A stretch of DNA of 64,000 bases. Source: CAZBMD01 sp964493325. Its GTDB lineage: Bacteria; Babelota; Babeliae; Babelales; RVW-14. The notes beneath the pieces are model-generated. The model had not been told where the DNA came from and made no database searches. It worked only from the letters and a program-made list of their open reading frames with translations. Location: NCBI GenBank assembly GCA_964493325.1, contig CAZBMD010000003.1:1-64000 (forward strand), read 5' to 3'. The translations under genes were made by a program, and so were the position numbers. Positions 38,698 through 48,212 of the stretch are shown here, piece after piece. Positions within the stretch are counted from its first letter, which is position 1. Every line of letters starts with the position of its first letter.

Positions 38698-39492
38698 GTG
38701 CGTTTATTATTTCTTTTTCTGGTAAAGGCTTTGTTTTGTTGTCCCATTTTTGCTGAGGGGACGTATCTTATTTCAAGTGGTTGTGTAGCAGGAGTGCTTA
38801 AGGCCTATGGGAATCTTGACCTTTTGGCTATTCAGACTGACCTCCCGAATGATGTTAGAGATAGATATGGACTATTTGAGGTTCAGGCAAAAAGTGCTTT
38901 CCAAGAAGTGAAAAATATTTTTTTAAAGCATATTTTTCCAGAAGATGACCAATTTAATGATAGTTTAGAAGAATTCATAAAACAGCTTGCGTATGGCTCA
39001 TCCAAGCAATTACTTCAACGCCATCAAGATCGAATGGCGTGTATTCAAACTCTTTTTAAAGAAAAAAAATTGTATGTTAAAGAGTGGCATATTATTCGCG
39101 GTTATCAGCAGGAACACCTTAGTGAAACTTGTGAGGTGTTAGCACAAGTGGCTATGGAGCATTTTATAGAAATTGTTTATCAGTGTTCTCAAGAGAGTGC
39201 CTCTGAATTTTCTGATGTACCTTGTTTTGACATACTCATAAATGTTACGAGTCAAAAAATTATCATCAAAACATTGCCAACTAAATTTTTTAACGGAGAT
39301 GTTTTTAGTGATGGCATTCGACAGGTTGGTGCTGACGAAGATCTTAGTTGTCGTGGCGGCAAATTTGACGAAGAAGATCCTTGGCTGCATGCTAAAATAT
39401 GTGACGGTCGAGCTGTGTTAATGACTGTGGGGCTAGGAGTAACTCTTTTGTTTTTTGGCGCTGCGTATGAGGTGTTGGGCTCACTGATGTAG
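38698..39492 (+). CDS. Exported protein with C-terminal membrane anchor, function unknown
   Basis: A 264-residue protein that starts at GTG after AGGG. It has a signal peptide (about 1-19, cleavage after IFA), a long mostly helical extracytoplasmic part with several cysteines, and a C-terminal membrane segment (AVLMTVGLGVTLLFFGAAYEVLG). No family recognised. It starts the plus-strand run that leads into the glycan island and ends 12 bp before galE, so it may be in the same transcript. Confidence 0.6.
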   Translation: MRLLFLFLVKALFCCPIFAEGTYLISSGCVAGVLKAYGNLDLLAIQTDLPNDVRDRYGLFEVQAKSAFQEVKNIFLKHIFPEDDQFNDSLEEFIKQLAYGSSKQLLQRHQDRMACIQTLFKEKKLYVKEWHIIRGYQQEHLSETCEVLAQVAMEHFIEIVYQCSQESASEFSDVPCFDILINVTSQKIIIKTLPTKFFNGDVFSDGIRQVGADEDLSCRGGKFDEEDPWLHAKICDGRAVLMTVGLGVTLLFFGAAYEVLGSLM

Positions 39493-39504
39493 GTTTTTGG
39501 AGAG

Positions 39505-40530
39505 ATGGTAGTGAATGAAAAAATAATTTTAGTTGTTGGTGGGGCAGGGTACATTGGCTCGCACACAACGCTCCAGCTTGCGCAGCAAGGCTACCGTGTT
39601 GTTGTCCTGGATTCATTTGTTCATGGTCAAGTGCTTGACATGTCTTGGGCTACCGTTATTCGTGGTGATTTTGGTGATCGAAAACAACTTGAATCCATTT
39701 TTGCTCGTTATCACATTTCAGCGGTGATGCATTTTGCCGGCTTCATTGAAGTTGGTGAATCGGTCATAAGGCCTGCTGATTTTTATCACAATAATTTTAC
39801 AAACACGCTGCAACTTTTAGATGTAATGCGCCTTTATGATGTTTCGCAATTTATTTTTTCTTCAAGCTGCGCGGTGTACGGTAATCCGATAAAAATTCCC
39901 ATGAATGAAGATCATCCTTTTAATCCGGTAAGCCCCTATGGTCGAACTAAGTTAGCGGTTGAGTTTGCGCTTCAGGACTATGCTACGGCGTACGGCTTGC
40001 GATATGTTTCGCTGCGCTATTTCAACGCTGCGGGCGCTTTGCCCGAGTTTGGTCTTGGTGAGCAGCATCATCCCGAGACGCACCTTATCCCTCTGCTATT
40101 TGCGGCTGCGCGCGACGGCAAGCCTATTAAAATTTTTGGAGATGATTATCAAACAACTGATGGCACCTGTGTGCGTGATTATATTCATGTTGTTGATATC
40201 GCTGATGCCCATCTAAAAGCATACGAATATCTTAATGCCGGATCTTTATCAATTGCTCTCAATCTTGGAACGGGCCGCGGGTACAGCGTTAAAGAGCTCA
40301 TTCAGGCTGCTCAAGAATCTTGTGATCTAAAGATATTAACAGAAATTGTAGCTCGCCGACCGGGTGATGCAGCTGTGCTTGTTGCAGATGCAAACAAGGC
40401 CCGAGTGATGCTTGGGTGGCAACCTCAGCATGGAGATATACATGAGATTTTGCGTTCTGCGTATGCCTGGCAGCAACGTCCTGCAGTGGTAGCTGAAGGT
40501 TCAACGTTCAAAGAGAAGGGTCAGGTGTGA
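39505..40530 (+). CDS. galE: UDP-glucose 4-epimerase
   Basis: A 341-residue extended short-chain dehydrogenase. The NAD-binding GGAGYIGSH starts at residue 12, then GDFGD, VMHFAGFIEVGES, FSSSCAVYG and the catalytic SPYGRTKLAVE (Y-x-x-x-K, about residue 150). The C-terminal substrate region has RYFNAAGA and GTCVRDYIHVVDIADAH. It interconverts UDP-glucose and UDP-galactose (or the N-acetyl forms) and so supplies donors to the glycosyltransferases that follow. A GTG two codons after the annotated ATG has the better spacing to GGAG. The end overlaps the next gene by 4 bp. Confidence 0.93.
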   Translation: MVVNEKIILVVGGAGYIGSHTTLQLAQQGYRVVVLDSFVHGQVLDMSWATVIRGDFGDRKQLESIFARYHISAVMHFAGFIEVGESVIRPADFYHNNFTNTLQLLDVMRLYDVSQFIFSSSCAVYGNPIKIPMNEDHPFNPVSPYGRTKLAVEFALQDYATAYGLRYVSLRYFNAAGALPEFGLGEQHHPETHLIPLLFAAARDGKPIKIFGDDYQTTDGTCVRDYIHVVDIADAHLKAYEYLNAGSLSIALNLGTGRGYSVKELIQAAQESCDLKILTEIVARRPGDAAVLVADANKARVMLGWQPQHGDIHEILRSAYAWQQRPAVVAEGSTFKEKGQV

Positions 40531-41927
40531 CTACCAGTTTTTGTAAGCAGCATGGATGGTTTTTGACTGGGCTTTTTCTCCTCTCGCTGTTTCTACGTGC
40601 AGCAATTTTTCAGAGCTATCTTGGTAAAAACGAAAATTTTTGGCAAGTGGATTCAAGTACCTATCACCTGATGGCTCAATCAATTGCCGCAGGTAAGGGA
40701 GTTGCTCATCCTGATGGTCGACCACAATTTTACCGTGTGCCAGGCTATCCTCTTTTTCTTGCTGCAAGTTACGTTTTTTTTGGCTCTGATAAAAAAATAG
40801 CGCTTTGGGTTCAGGTGGTGCTTGCATCAATCATTCCAATCCTTATCTTTTTGCTCAGTCTAACGTTGTTTCCAGGGATGGTTCTGCTTGCGCGTTGTGC
40901 CAGTCTGTACGCTGCATGCCACCTTGGTTTTTTATTGTTCAGTGGGTTTTTTATGACCGAGTCGCTGTTCATTTTTTTATTTCTTCTGTTTGCACTTTGT
41001 TTTTTCAAGCGACCTTCAACGGTGCGATTGTTATTTTTTGCAGGGCTTTTTCTTGGTGCAGCTGGCATGGTGCGACCGGTTGGTCATTATCTTCTTATTC
41101 TGACGATGCTTGTCCTGTTGTTTTTGCAGCAAGGAGGAATCCTGAAAAAATTTTATCGCATCAGTTGGCTTACGCTTGGATGGTTTCTGCCTGTCGCCTG
41201 GTGGTTGCTGCGTAATTACCTACTTACAGGGTATCTGTTTTTTCATACGCTGCCGGGGGGGCATTTTTTATACCTTTCGGCTGCGCGGGTGGCAATGCAT
41301 GAGCATGATTGTAGTTACCAAGAAGCGCGCAGACTGCTTTCGCAGCAAGCAGCCACGGCAATGCAGCAAAGAGAAAATGCCCTTGGAAGACCGCTTCATG
41401 AAATTGAGCAGTGTCTGGTTAACGAGAGTTTAGCGGTTACCTATTTTAAGATGCGACCCCTAACCGCTGCAAAAAATTGGTGTACCGATATGGCGCGTAC
41501 CATGTTCTCGCTGTATTCGGCAGAGCTTTTGTATCTGCAGTCTGGCCGGCAGGAAGTGGACTATTTTAATAAGCAGCGTGGTCCGTGGTCGATGGTCACC
41601 CGCTATCTTTTCCCCCCAACCGATAGTTGGTCGTTGCGATTGATTATCTATTGTGAGATGCTGTTTTTTCTTTTCATTCTACTTGGGTTTGCGCTTGGTT
41701 TATATCAGATTGGTCTAAAGATTTTTAGATGTGGCTTGGCCTCATTTCAGCAACCAGATTTTGCGGTATGGCTAGAGGTGTTGCCCTATATGCTTTTTTT
41801 TGTTGTTATTGCCTTGTCTGGGGGCTATGCTCGCATGCGTCTGCCGCTTGAACCTTTTTTAATTATCCTCTCTCTGTGGTCTTTTCAAAAGGCTTTTACA
41901 CGTGCCAATTTCTTTATAAAACAGTAA
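40527..41927 (+). CDS. GT-C type glycosyltransferase (PMT/ArnT-like), paralogue A
   Basis: A 466-residue multi-pass membrane protein with about ten helices. The extracytoplasmic loop after helix 1 holds DSSTYHLMAQSIAAGKG (family D/E acidic catalytic site) and the motif FYRVPGYPLFLA. The C-terminus has GYARMRLPLEPFLII. Such enzymes transfer sugars from polyprenyl-phosphate donors. Paralogues in the window at 46097, 51008 and 55815 share these two motifs. GTG 40527 overlaps the galE stop (GTGA), so the two are coupled. Confidence 0.85.
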   Translation: MTTSFCKQHGWFLTGLFLLSLFLRAAIFQSYLGKNENFWQVDSSTYHLMAQSIAAGKGVAHPDGRPQFYRVPGYPLFLAASYVFFGSDKKIALWVQVVLASIIPILIFLLSLTLFPGMVLLARCASLYAACHLGFLLFSGFFMTESLFIFLFLLFALCFFKRPSTVRLLFFAGLFLGAAGMVRPVGHYLLILTMLVLLFLQQGGILKKFYRISWLTLGWFLPVAWWLLRNYLLTGYLFFHTLPGGHFLYLSAARVAMHEHDCSYQEARRLLSQQAATAMQQRENALGRPLHEIEQCLVNESLAVTYFKMRPLTAAKNWCTDMARTMFSLYSAELLYLQSGRQEVDYFNKQRGPWSMVTRYLFPPTDSWSLRLIIYCEMLFFLFILLGFALGLYQIGLKIFRCGLASFQQPDFAVWLEVLPYMLFFVVIALSGGYARMRLPLEPFLIILSLWSFQKAFTRANFFIKQ

Positions 41928-41986
41928 ACTTGGCCAACTTAAGTTGAGTTCTAAGGTGCTGATATTATTTTTGAAATTGGGAGTAT

Positions 41987-42718
41987 ATGTTTTCATTCCA
42001 TAAAAAATTGATTTTTGGTTTCATGTGTGCCGCATGTTTGGCGTTATCTACAGGGAGCAATCTGTATGGGATGCAATTTTTAAAAGAGCTACTCATTGAT
42101 TTCAATTTTATCCCGATAAACAATATCGATGTTGAACCGTCTTTAAAATATGCAATAGATTATGATGATGTCGACATGGTAGAAGAGCTTCTTTCTCATG
42201 ATAATGTATTATTGTATGAAGATATTGAAGGTTTCAGTCCGCTAATTTATGCATTGCTTTGCGGATCGGTTAATGTTGCAAAATTATTGGTTGATCAGTT
42301 CTGCGTTGATGTTAATCAAGAAGACGATGAAGGGTTTACACCTTTGATCGCAGCCATTGAGGGTTTTATTCGATGGAACATGGATGTTCAAAAAATAATT
42401 CCTGTATTGATTAAATCTGGTGCAAGAATTAATCAATGTAATCGTGTAGGTCAGACGCCTCTTTTGTATGCACTCGCTCATGCTGATCCAACTGATGAAA
42501 AAGCTGTGCAGCTTATTAATAATCTTCTCAAAATTCGCTGTATCGACGTTACAATTTCATTCAGCGATGTTTCTCCAATTATGCTTGCAGAGAAAAGGGG
42601 TTGGGTTAAGATACAAAGACGATTGATAGAAAAAGAGCAAATAATGCAAGGTAGAAATAGCGGTAAGAGTGAGCATGGGCATCGAACAAAAAAGTCTCGA
42701 CGAAAAAAAAGAAAATAA
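41987..42718 (+). CDS. Exported ankyrin-repeat protein with a basic tail
   Basis: A 243-residue protein with a signal peptide (residues about 8-26, ending LYG-Met), then four to five ankyrin repeats: SLKYAIDYDDVDMVEELLSH, SPLIYALLCGSVNVAKLLVDQ, TPLIAAIEGF...VLIKSGARIN, TPLLYALAHADP and a last degenerate one. The final 18 residues are strongly basic (HRTKKSRRKKRK), which resembles a nuclear localisation signal, although it could also be for binding nucleic acid or membranes. GGGAG precedes the start. Its last 44 bases overlap the next glycosyltransferase gene. Confidence 0.8.
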   Translation: MFSFHKKLIFGFMCAACLALSTGSNLYGMQFLKELLIDFNFIPINNIDVEPSLKYAIDYDDVDMVEELLSHDNVLLYEDIEGFSPLIYALLCGSVNVAKLLVDQFCVDVNQEDDEGFTPLIAAIEGFIRWNMDVQKIIPVLIKSGARINQCNRVGQTPLLYALAHADPTDEKAVQLINNLLKIRCIDVTISFSDVSPIMLAEKRGWVKIQRRLIEKEQIMQGRNSGKSEHGHRTKKSRRKKRK

Positions 42719-44324
42719 AAAATTTCTTTTGATGGAGCGAATTGTTTTGGCTGTTATTGCTGCTGCGGCTCGCTTTCCACTCATGTATATATTTTTTGGT
42801 AGTGCCGATATGAAAAATGAGCTGCCTATCACGCGACTTATTTTTGCGCACGATGGTGGTCCGTTTGTTCTTCCCTATCCCTATTTTCCTCTTGTTGGCA
42901 TGTTCTCGTGGCTGAGTGGTTGGTTGACCATAGTGACCAATTTGCCTATCAGCTTCTGCTACAAATTAATACCCTGCTTTTTTGATATTCTTCTTGTGTT
43001 GCTTGTGTATGACATTGCCAAAATATCTTTAAGTAAAAAAAAAACATTTTTTGTTGGACTTGCTTGTGCGCTTGCGCCGGTACCCTTGTTGGTCAATGGA
43101 ATTCATTTTCAGTGGGATAGCATTGTTCTCTTTTTACTCGTTTTCAGTTTTTATCTCCGTGATTATTTTGTGCCATCGTGGCTGACGCAACTATGCTTTG
43201 GCATATTTTTTGCGCTAGCCTTTTTTTTTAAGCCGTATGCAGCAATGTTTGGATTGTTTTTTTTTACACCGTACAAAAATTTTAGAGTAACTCTTGGTCG
43301 ATTGTGGCTTCATAGCATGTGCGTTGCAGCTATTGGAGTTGTCGCGTGTGTACTCTTTTTTATAGTCTTTAAAACGACGCGATTATCTCTTTTTGAGGGA
43401 TTATGGTATGTCGCCCCTGTATTTGCTTCCCTTGTTGCGTGGATCTTTTTTGTGCTCGTTAAACTGCGTCCGTGGCGAGAGTGGCCGGATGAATTTGTGC
43501 GATATCTTGGACTGCAGGCGATTGCCGTTGTTGGAGCGTTGAGCTGCGCAGTTGTTGTTTGTATTGTATTGCATTATTTTGGGTTTTCAATTCTTGGCAT
43601 TGTTGATTTTATTCTACGCTACGCCAATCAAGGAGCCCCGCAGTGCGGGTTACCCTTTGCGGTTCCTTTTTCACTCTTTCCTCTGAGTGTTATTTTAAAA
43701 AATCGAGTGTGGCTGCTTGCTCTTATTGGGTGTATTGCACATCGTTACTATCGTGGAAGGTTTGATTTGTGGACATCAATATTGCTTTCTTTCACCGTGG
43801 TACTTGGCTTTGCTGGTATCTACGCACCTTATTTACAATGGCCGTGTGTGTTTTTTCTGCTCGCACAATTTTATCGCTCAGCAGTGATCTATAATCTTTT
43901 GGCTACGGCCTACCTATTTTTATTTTGCGTGCATCCACTATCTAACGGCCGCTTTCCGTATCAAAATATACTCAGCTTTGCAGCGCTTCGTAATTTTTCA
44001 TGGCTCATGCCATCTCCTTTTTTTACGCAGGATTATTTTGTCAGTGTTCTTTCTGTTCTAGGTAATTATTGGATTCCATTTTTTTGTATTGGGGTTACGT
44101 GGCATGGTTTTAGCTGCGGCGCTTTTGCAGAGGTCCCTCAAAGAAAAAAGGAGCAATTTTTTTTATTAAGAAATGGTTATATCGGAGTGCTTACAGTAAT
44201 TTTTTGTGGAGTTGGTCTTTGTTGGCTTGTTGTTGATCAGGCAAACCTTGTCGTGCGATTTGATGCTGCGGTAGGGCACAAAATGGCGTGGTACAAAACA
44301 TGTGAAGAGAGGAGAGAAGAGTGA
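42675..44324 (+). CDS. GT-C type membrane glycosyltransferase, paralogue pair member 1
   Basis: A protein of about 549 residues with about 12 membrane segments. It shares with the next gene the motif ALAPVPLLVNGIHFQWDSIVLFLLVFSFYLRDYF, in which H-x-Q-W-D in the loop before a helix resembles the acidic motif of Alg6/PIG-M-like mannosyltransferases. I infer a polyprenyl-linked sugar transferase and cannot name its sugar. Start choice is open: GTG 42669, ATG 42675 or an ATG 57 bp on. It overlaps the ankyrin gene and ends in a 4-bp GTGA overlap with the next gene. Confidence 0.75.
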   Translation: MGIEQKSLDEKKENKKFLLMERIVLAVIAAAARFPLMYIFFGSADMKNELPITRLIFAHDGGPFVLPYPYFPLVGMFSWLSGWLTIVTNLPISFCYKLIPCFFDILLVLLVYDIAKISLSKKKTFFVGLACALAPVPLLVNGIHFQWDSIVLFLLVFSFYLRDYFVPSWLTQLCFGIFFALAFFFKPYAAMFGLFFFTPYKNFRVTLGRLWLHSMCVAAIGVVACVLFFIVFKTTRLSLFEGLWYVAPVFASLVAWIFFVLVKLRPWREWPDEFVRYLGLQAIAVVGALSCAVVVCIVLHYFGFSILGIVDFILRYANQGAPQCGLPFAVPFSLFPLSVILKNRVWLLALIGCIAHRYYRGRFDLWTSILLSFTVVLGFAGIYAPYLQWPCVFFLLAQFYRSAVIYNLLATAYLFLFCVHPLSNGRFPYQNILSFAALRNFSWLMPSPFFTQDYFVSVLSVLGNYWIPFFCIGVTWHGFSCGAFAEVPQRKKEQFFLLRNGYIGVLTVIFCGVGLCWLVVDQANLVVRFDAAVGHKMAWYKTCEERREE

Positions 44325-46093
44325 TAATTTCAACAATGCTGTCTACTTATCCCCGTGTAGCCATTGCGGTGGTGGCGCTTATGATTCGGCTAGCACTGGG
44401 CTACATTTTTTATGGAAGCTGTGATATTGATAACATCGCACAGATAATTGGTTTTGTGCTGAGCAATGATTTGCCGGGTTTTCACTGGTGGAATTACTTT
44501 CCTTCTATTTCAATTTATTTGTGGTTTGCAGGATTTCTTGCCGCCATGACGCCGTTGCCCTTCGCCTTTTGTCTTAAGCTTATCCCCATGCTCAGCGACG
44601 TTATGGTTGCCGTGCTTATTTTTGAAATAGTAAAAAAATATCAACCGGAGCGAGCGTTTATCTGTGGATTGCTGTATGCAACGTGCCCAGTTCCTCTAAT
44701 GGTTACTAGTATTCATGGTCAGTGGGACGCGGTTTTTATTCTTTTTTTGATTGTCAGTTTTTATGTTCGCGATTTTTTTGCCGATTCATTTTTTAAATTT
44801 TTTATCTTTGGGATATTGTTTGGTTGTTCAATTTTGGTTAAGCCAATTAGTGCAGGATTTTTGTTTTTTTTCTTCATGCCCCGTGTCGGTATCATGCGAG
44901 AGGTTGGAAGACTTGGTATTGTCTTAGGTGTGATTGGTGGGGCTGTAGTAGCTCTTGGGCTTAGTGGGTTTGCTATCATTAAATATCTTAGACTTGATCT
45001 GATGGGGCTGGTAAAACTAGCAATACAATTTGTTTTTAACTGGAAAGTTTTCTTCGTTGGGGGTGCGCTGGTCAGCGTCTTGTTGTTTGCTTGGTTTATT
45101 AGAACCCAGTGGTCTTGCTATACTGCTTCAACGCGTCATTACCTGCTTTGTCAGCTTGCGAGTATTATTGGACTTAAACTAGTGATTGCCACGAGCTTTG
45201 TGGTTTTTGTGCTACTTGGATTTAATATTTTTAAGCTGTGTGATACCATCCTGCGCTACTGCAATCACGGTGTTCAGCTCTTTGGGTTGCCTTTGGCATT
45301 TCCGTTTAATCATAAGCCGTTTATTATTCTTTTAAAAAATCGAATCTGGCTTATGGGCGTGATGGGCCTACTTTCACTTTTTTATTATCAGCGCAGGATT
45401 AATGTTTTTGAGGCACTTTGTTTTTCGTTTGCGCTTATTGTTGGATTTTCGGGGTTGTGTCCCAACTACATGATGTGGGTAATGCCATTCATTTTTATCT
45501 GTCAATTTTATCGAGCAGCGGGATTTTTTACGCTTACATCAACTGTATTTTATCTATTTTTTTACAGCAACCATTTTTCTGAGCCATGGAGCCACATGTA
45601 TAGCATGTGTTTTGGGACTATTGCCTCTTGTGACTGGCTAGTTGCACCTGCATGGTTGACGACGCAGAGCTTGGTCCCGATTAATCGTATGATAGGCAAC
45701 TACCTGATTCCGCTCAGTTGCTGGGTGGTGATGTGGTGTGTTGTGCAGCGCTTATTTAGACGAGTAAGACGCCTTGAACGTGTGCAAGAAGCTTCAAAGT
45801 TGCCTGCTTTTCAATTTTTTAAAAATTCGTATCTTGCGCTGATGCTCATGACTACCGTAGGAATTGCAATTGTGATGTTGGTTTATCGAAGCGTTGATAT
45901 TCCTGGGCTGTTTCAACAAGCTTTTGCTGAGCGTATTTTTTACTATCCATCGGAACTCGTTGGCAATTATTTAGTGCCGCTCTACGGTGCTTCGTCTGCA
46001 TGGTGCAATATTATTTGGTTATTTTGTGTTGCAACGTTTCTATGGCTGCTCGTGGTGTGGCAGCAACGTATTAATCACGTAAAAGGAGAGTAG
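44321..46093 (+). CDS. GT-C type membrane glycosyltransferase, paralogue pair member 2
   Basis: A 590-residue multi-pass protein and paralogue of the preceding one. The matching segment is CPVPLMVTSIHGQWDAVFILF (H-G-Q-W-D). The N-terminus has MIRLALGYIFYGSCDIDNIAQI, and the C-terminal half contains a second set of helices (CDTILRYCNHGVQLFGLPLAFPF, parallel to the ILRYANQGAPQCGLPFAVPF of its paralogue). GTG 44321 overlaps the previous stop. The next glycosyltransferase follows 3 bp after. Likely acts on the same glycan. Confidence 0.75.
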   Translation: MIISTMLSTYPRVAIAVVALMIRLALGYIFYGSCDIDNIAQIIGFVLSNDLPGFHWWNYFPSISIYLWFAGFLAAMTPLPFAFCLKLIPMLSDVMVAVLIFEIVKKYQPERAFICGLLYATCPVPLMVTSIHGQWDAVFILFLIVSFYVRDFFADSFFKFFIFGILFGCSILVKPISAGFLFFFFMPRVGIMREVGRLGIVLGVIGGAVVALGLSGFAIIKYLRLDLMGLVKLAIQFVFNWKVFFVGGALVSVLLFAWFIRTQWSCYTASTRHYLLCQLASIIGLKLVIATSFVVFVLLGFNIFKLCDTILRYCNHGVQLFGLPLAFPFNHKPFIILLKNRIWLMGVMGLLSLFYYQRRINVFEALCFSFALIVGFSGLCPNYMMWVMPFIFICQFYRAAGFFTLTSTVFYLFFYSNHFSEPWSHMYSMCFGTIASCDWLVAPAWLTTQSLVPINRMIGNYLIPLSCWVVMWCVVQRLFRRVRRLERVQEASKLPAFQFFKNSYLALMLMTTVGIAIVMLVYRSVDIPGLFQQAFAERIFYYPSELVGNYLVPLYGASSAWCNIIWLFCVATFLWLLVVWQQRINHVKGE

Positions 46094-46096
46094 ATT

Positions 46097-47509
46097 ATGT
46101 TATTGCGGCATCATCTTGTTCATGAGCATTTTTTTTTATTTATTGTTTTTTGTGCAGCATTTTTTGTTAGATCTTTGCTTTTTTATTGTTTTGTTGGTCA
46201 CGGCCAGAACTGTTCGGTCTATTTTGACTCGGCTCAATACCAAGAAGTTGCACAAGGAATTACTAGTGGTAAAGGGATTTGCAAGGCAGATGGTTCGCCC
46301 AATTTCTATCGAGTTCCTGGCTATCCAATATTTCTTTCATTTTTTATGCAAGGATGTAAAGACGTTAACACATCCTTATGGGTACAAATTTTTTTGAGTA
46401 GTTTCATTCCATTGTTACTTTTTTGCTTGGCGCTTATCCTTTTTCCTGGGCATGTGCCGTTTGCCAAAGGAGTGGCGGTTTGCGGGATATTTCATCTGGG
46501 TTTTGTGCTGTACTCAGGCATGATTGCAACCGAAAGTTTATTTGTTCTCTTTTTTCTTCTGTTTCTGATAGCGTTCCTTCCCAACTTAAAATTTTTTCGA
46601 TGGCTTGATGTTGAGCCTCAAGATCATGGTTATCATGATGAAGATGTTTCGCGGATGTTTTTTGCGGGGCTTATGCTTGGGGTTGCATCGCTTATAAGGC
46701 CTGTAGGACATTTTATCCTTTTTATTGCATTGTTGATGATTCTTGCTGCTGTTGGCAGTGCATGGCATAAAATAAAAAGCGGCGGCTTGTTATTGGGTGG
46801 CTGGGTGACTATTGTTGCTTGGTGGTTATTGCGCAACTATATTTTGACTGGAGCATTGTTTTTTCATACGCTTCCAGGTTTGCATTTTCTTCAGTATGGA
46901 GCGACCAAGGTGGTTATGGAGGTTAAAGATTGTTCCTATGTTGAAGCGCGTGGGGCCCTTATGGCGAAATGGAGTAAGACTATTGAACATGAATCTCAAG
47001 CGAAAGGGCGTCCGCTCAACGAGTATGAGCGCTGTGTCGTAGCCGAAGGTATTGCTTTACGCTATTTTTTCAAGAGGCCGGTTATGGTTATTAAGCATTG
47101 CTTTTTAGAAGTAATGAAAACATGTTTGGGCCTTTATTCTGCTCAAATGGTCTTTTCTGACGGGGAGCAATGGTCGCCTTACACAACAGAAGCAAATTGG
47201 AAAGCGCGAATTGAAAAATATTTATGCCCGCACGTTAAGACCTGGTATTTAGTTCCGCTAGTACGGGTTGAAATAGCCTATTCACTGCTTTTGTTTATTG
47301 GGTTTTTAGGTTTTATATTGTGGGGTATTTTTTACTATCGTCATTGGCAGCTTGCGCTTCTAAAGACCATGCCATTTATTCTTCTGCTCATTGGAGTAAC
47401 GTGTGCTTATGGCTGTGCGCGCTTGCGTTTGCCGGTTGAGCCTTTTCTCCTTATTTTTGGACTTTATTTTTGGTCGCACCTTCCATTTATTATGCGTGAT
47501 AGTCAATAA
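46097..47509 (+). CDS. GT-C type glycosyltransferase (PMT/ArnT-like), paralogue B
   Basis: A 470-residue membrane protein with the family motifs DSAQYQEVAQGITSGKG, FYRVPGYPIFLSF and YGCARLRLPVEPFLLI. The region after helix 8 (MEVKDCSYVEARGALMAK) aligns with the corresponding loop in paralogues A (EHDCSYQEARRLLSQQ) and C (EHCSYVQARDHLYHL), so the three are clearly recent relatives. It follows the previous gene by 3 bp. It probably adds one sugar of the same polymer, or each paralogue has a different acceptor. Confidence 0.85.
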   Translation: MLLRHHLVHEHFFLFIVFCAAFFVRSLLFYCFVGHGQNCSVYFDSAQYQEVAQGITSGKGICKADGSPNFYRVPGYPIFLSFFMQGCKDVNTSLWVQIFLSSFIPLLLFCLALILFPGHVPFAKGVAVCGIFHLGFVLYSGMIATESLFVLFFLLFLIAFLPNLKFFRWLDVEPQDHGYHDEDVSRMFFAGLMLGVASLIRPVGHFILFIALLMILAAVGSAWHKIKSGGLLLGGWVTIVAWWLLRNYILTGALFFHTLPGLHFLQYGATKVVMEVKDCSYVEARGALMAKWSKTIEHESQAKGRPLNEYERCVVAEGIALRYFFKRPVMVIKHCFLEVMKTCLGLYSAQMVFSDGEQWSPYTTEANWKARIEKYLCPHVKTWYLVPLVRVEIAYSLLLFIGFLGFILWGIFYYRHWQLALLKTMPFILLLIGVTCAYGCARLRLPVEPFLLIFGLYFWSHLPFIMRDSQ

Positions 47510-47579
47510 ATTTCTGGATAAATGAACTAAAAATTTGTTTAAATAGAAAGATAAATCTATTTTTTATGAAAAGGAACCC

Positions 47580-48173
47580 GTGAAACCACAATGTATATTT
47601 TTAATAATTATTGCTCTGAGCGTCTCGATGTCAAAAGCCGCTCAAAATGAAGCGGTTAAAAAAATGCCGGTCTTGCGTACCGAGCATTTGCTGTTAAGGC
47701 CTTCGGTTTCTGGTGAAAAGAAGCCTTTTCACAAGGATTGTGAATCCTGTGTTTACTATGAGAAAACATGCACGATGTGCGATTGGCTGAGTATTATTCG
47801 TAGTAAGTGGACTCGATTAAAGATTCGTCTGGGCGTTCCTGCTCCATGGGTGGTGATCGGTAATGATGATGGGAGCATCTTAGGGCTATGTGGTTTTGAG
47901 TCAATATCTGCAGATAAAAAAACTGCGAGTATTATTGTGAACATGTCTACTCCCAATGATGAGCTTATCAAGGAGGCTGTGGTGGCAGTGATTCGTTATG
48001 CTTTTGAGGTGTGTCATGTTAATGAATTATTGATCATATTACAAAAGGCAAAATGTCATGTGCTTGATGGTCTTGGGACTGGCTTGTACGGTCCAAATCA
48101 ATATTGTTTGAAGCAAGCTAATTTTGTAAGGCCGGGTAATTTATCCACACCAAAGCGTGAAGATTTATTTTGA
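47580..48173 (+). CDS. Exported GNAT-like protein (RimJ/RimL-like)
   Basis: A 197-residue protein that starts at GTG after AAGGAA. It has a short signal peptide (about 1-19, cleavage near SKA). The mature part begins as in RimJ/RimL acetyltransferases, LRTEHLLLRPSVSGEK, followed by a Cys-rich insertion (CESCVYYEKTCTMCDWL, four Cys, perhaps metal-binding or disulfide), PWVVIGNDDGSILGLCGFESI (strands 2-4) and DELIKEAVVAVIRYAFEVCHVNEL (helix 3 and strand 5). The usual Q/RxxGxG/A loop is not seen. An exported member of this family is unusual. It is followed 39 bp later by another exported GNAT-like gene. Confidence 0.6.
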   Translation: MKPQCIFLIIIALSVSMSKAAQNEAVKKMPVLRTEHLLLRPSVSGEKKPFHKDCESCVYYEKTCTMCDWLSIIRSKWTRLKIRLGVPAPWVVIGNDDGSILGLCGFESISADKKTASIIVNMSTPNDELIKEAVVAVIRYAFEVCHVNELLIILQKAKCHVLDGLGTGLYGPNQYCLKQANFVRPGNLSTPKREDLF

Positions 48174-48212
48174 GTCAAAGCGTCAGTATGTGTTTTTAAG
48201 AAGGAGAGTCTG

